Origin: Varroa destructor | Taxonomy: Eukaryota; Arthropoda; Arachnida; Mesostigmata; Varroidae | NCBI RefSeq assembly: GCF_002443255.2 | Contig: NW_019211455.1 | Coordinates: 34,811,472-34,875,471, forward strand | DNA length: 64,000 nucleotides | Direction of reading: 5' to 3' | Shown here: in pieces, positions 61,961-64,000 of the stretch | Layout: the number at the start of each line of letters is the position of its first letter | Numbering within the stretch: position 1 is the stretch's first letter | The notes under the pieces: model-generated | The model's database searches: none | What the model saw: only the letters and a program-made list of their open reading frames with translations | Told to the model about the DNA's origin: nothing | Made by a program: the position numbers and the translations under genes

Positions 61961-64000
61961 TACCGAAGTGCGATAGCTTGAGTGGAAAATGATGTCGTAC
62001 CAACTACTTTTTTCTCACCTTGCACCAACCGATTAACATGTTCTCCGTTTACTGACGACTTGAATTCATAACAAAACATCTGAGAGTCTACAAAACTGAT
62101 TACATGAGGTTTTCAATACTAGGCCTCAACATTTCTGATAAATAAATTTGGCATGGGAGTCTCAGACAGAAACGGCGATTATATAATAAATTAATTTGCT
62201 GCAGGAATCCGAGTAAAATGCTGTGTTTTTTCTAGTTAAAAATTTCCGTCACTGACGTTCTACCTTGATATTTCCTTTAAATTTAGAAAATATTTTACCA
62301 GCAAAAGCAACGTGTTTTGTGCGGGTTATTCCAAACTATACTTAACTACTTTATGATAAAGAGAGATGCATCCTGCAGGCAGCTATAAACAGAGTTATAG
62401 AGCGATGCGCTAACATCGATCTGGTAATCTCAGTATCCATGCGTTCAGCATCAAGGACCAATATTATTTGCAATATATATATATATATATATATTGTAAA
62501 CGCTATATCTTAGAAAAGCATAGCTTGAATGGATAAGTCATACCGTAGTAAAACATCTTGATAGTTAAGGCTGAGCTAGATATCCGTGTGCACATTACGT
62601 TGTAAGTGGTACATCCTACTTATTGACCTTAGTTGAAACATGGTCTTTTGTAGCTTCATAGTTACGAATCGTCGCATAGTAGTGTCACAATATTAAAAGT
62701 TCTGCGTTGTTTCCAAGATGCTTTGTTTAGAAAAAAAACCACAAAACGCTTTTGATGAAATACGATCTAAACTTATAAGCAGGCCCTACAAAATATGTTG
62801 GTGTAAAAAATGCAAAAAAGGTGGACAGAAATGTTCCCGGCTCGTACATATACAAGAAAAGGTTCTCGAGAAGTTATTTACTCGGCTTCTTCAACTACAT
62901 AGCCTAGCACTTTAACTCCAGAACGATTCATTTTATATCGGACTTTTTTCGGGTTCAGGCTTCCAATTATACACATTCCATTGAACCAGAACTCTAAGGG
63001 CGGTGTAAATTGCTTGTTATGACCTCCTAAGGTTCCTTGGCGGAGTCGTACTCACAAACCTCTTTAAGCTCACACACGCTCGCTCGACTTCCAGCTAGGC
63101 ACGTGGTACTACTGCAAAGCTCTTAAATCTATACCACGCAGCTCGACTTAACTACACAGAATGGAGCCTACCTTACGTTTAATTTTTATGAAAGATGCGT
63201 GTGTGTAGCACATTTTAGCTCAATGGACCAATTTTACACATGTTAAAAAATCGCTCACAGGTCACATAAAGAAGAATTTATAACGGAGACTAATTTGGTA
63301 ATTAGAATTTTAATAACTGTTATGTCGAAGGGCTATCATGTCCTATAATTTTAGTAAAGGGAGACAAGACGGAATAAAAATGATCCCATAAATATTAGGA
63401 AAACAGAAACAAAATTTTCAGTGAAGACTAGCAAGATTTACAGTAGAAGGGTGCCAAAATATGCCATTATCATAACAAAAAGGAAAGATGCAGCCACAAT
63501 CACTAACAACCCTAAAGTGTGACAGGGCACAGGATTCTAAAGAATAGTAATGTAAAAATATTTTTAAACGTAGTCAACGCCATGATAGATCTTTTATAAG
63601 TTTTGAAGATGAAAGGCAAGGTTAAGGATGCTTAAATTTAAAAAATCCGCATGAGAAACTTACTGAAAAGAAAAATGACACGTCGTGGAAAAGACTCCGT
63701 ATGAATTATCTGAACTAAAGGATTCATACAAGCTGGAAGAAACGATCACGAGAGAAACTATCGCTATAGGAGTGTCGGATAGATAGGTAGAAAATTTAGT
63801 GTACTTGTAAGGCGAATTTCTCATCCAAGCACTAAATGAGTCACAATACTTCCACAACTTCGCTACCAAAAAATTGACATACGGTTAAAGCTGTAAAAAA
63901 GAGACAAAAAAGAGAAAAAAATGCCACGAAACTCCAGTCTTTGAGTCTAAAACACACACGACCAGGAATGTAGCATTACAAGGCACTTCATGCAGCGACC
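61961..64000. other. non-coding stretch, no gene recognised
   Basis: Frames are short and unrecognised. A 65-codon plus frame at 62718-62915 has three Cys and many Lys (KPQNAFDEIRSKLISRPYK) and could be an exon, but no splice evidence was found. A (TA)n tract lies at 62473-62495. Confidence 0.4.
62473..62495. repeat. (TA)n microsatellite
   Basis: Twenty-odd bases of perfect AT alternation. Confidence 0.9.

Noticed and set aside
1..64000. CRISPR array, prophage, operon or bacterial gene cluster
   Set aside because: No regularly spaced repeats, no long adjacent frames and no ribosome-binding pattern. Introns and animal transposons point to a eukaryote.

Overview
The window looks like arthropod nuclear DNA. 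It is AT-rich, has no operon-like gene packing, carries coding exons separated by GT-AG introns, and holds fossils of four transposon classes usual in arthropods: mariner, R1-type LINE, BEL/Pao and Ty3/gypsy. The best gene is of the Pipe/uronyl-2-sulfotransferase type, which also fits an animal and most closely an arthropod. A chelicerate such as a mite is possible but is only a guess. Most of the window is non-coding or decayed, and most open frames under about 120 codons are at the length expected by chance.

Layout. 1-8.1 kb: nothing recognised except one weak open frame at 5.5 kb. 8.13-9.09 kb: mariner fossil A. 10.05-10.26 kb: minisatellite. 10.7-24.3 kb: no recognised gene, but a 50-bp direct repeat at 18.49 and 19.39 kb. 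24.32-24.72 kb (minus): first exon of a rhodopsin-class GPCR, ending with a splice donor inside the ERY motif. 28.6-30.1 kb: two coding-like islands of unknown origin. 31.2-33.9 kb (minus): BEL/Pao fossil with reverse-transcriptase end, RNase H and integrase remnants. 36.26-36.62 kb: possible membrane-protein exon. 37.1 kb: degraded tRNA-type SINE. 38.25-43.05 kb (plus): nearly full-length but broken R1-clade LINE. 47.2-48.0 kb (minus): gypsy integrase fragment.

50.76-57.78 kb (minus): five coding exons of a 2-O-sulfotransferase, reconstructed here with all splice phases agreeing. The N-terminal membrane-anchor exon was not found. Mariner fossil B lies antisense in its 4.6-kb intron. 58.7 kb: second SINE copy. 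60.2-60.7 kb: mariner fossil C. 61.73-61.96 kb (minus): weak two-exon gene candidate. 62.5-64 kb: nothing recognised.

The two supported genes are both single-copy animal cell-surface or secretory functions: a Golgi sulfotransferase that would modify glycosaminoglycans or glycoproteins, and a plasma-membrane receptor. Nothing in the sequence ties them together. No CRISPR array, operon, true tRNA or rRNA gene was found.
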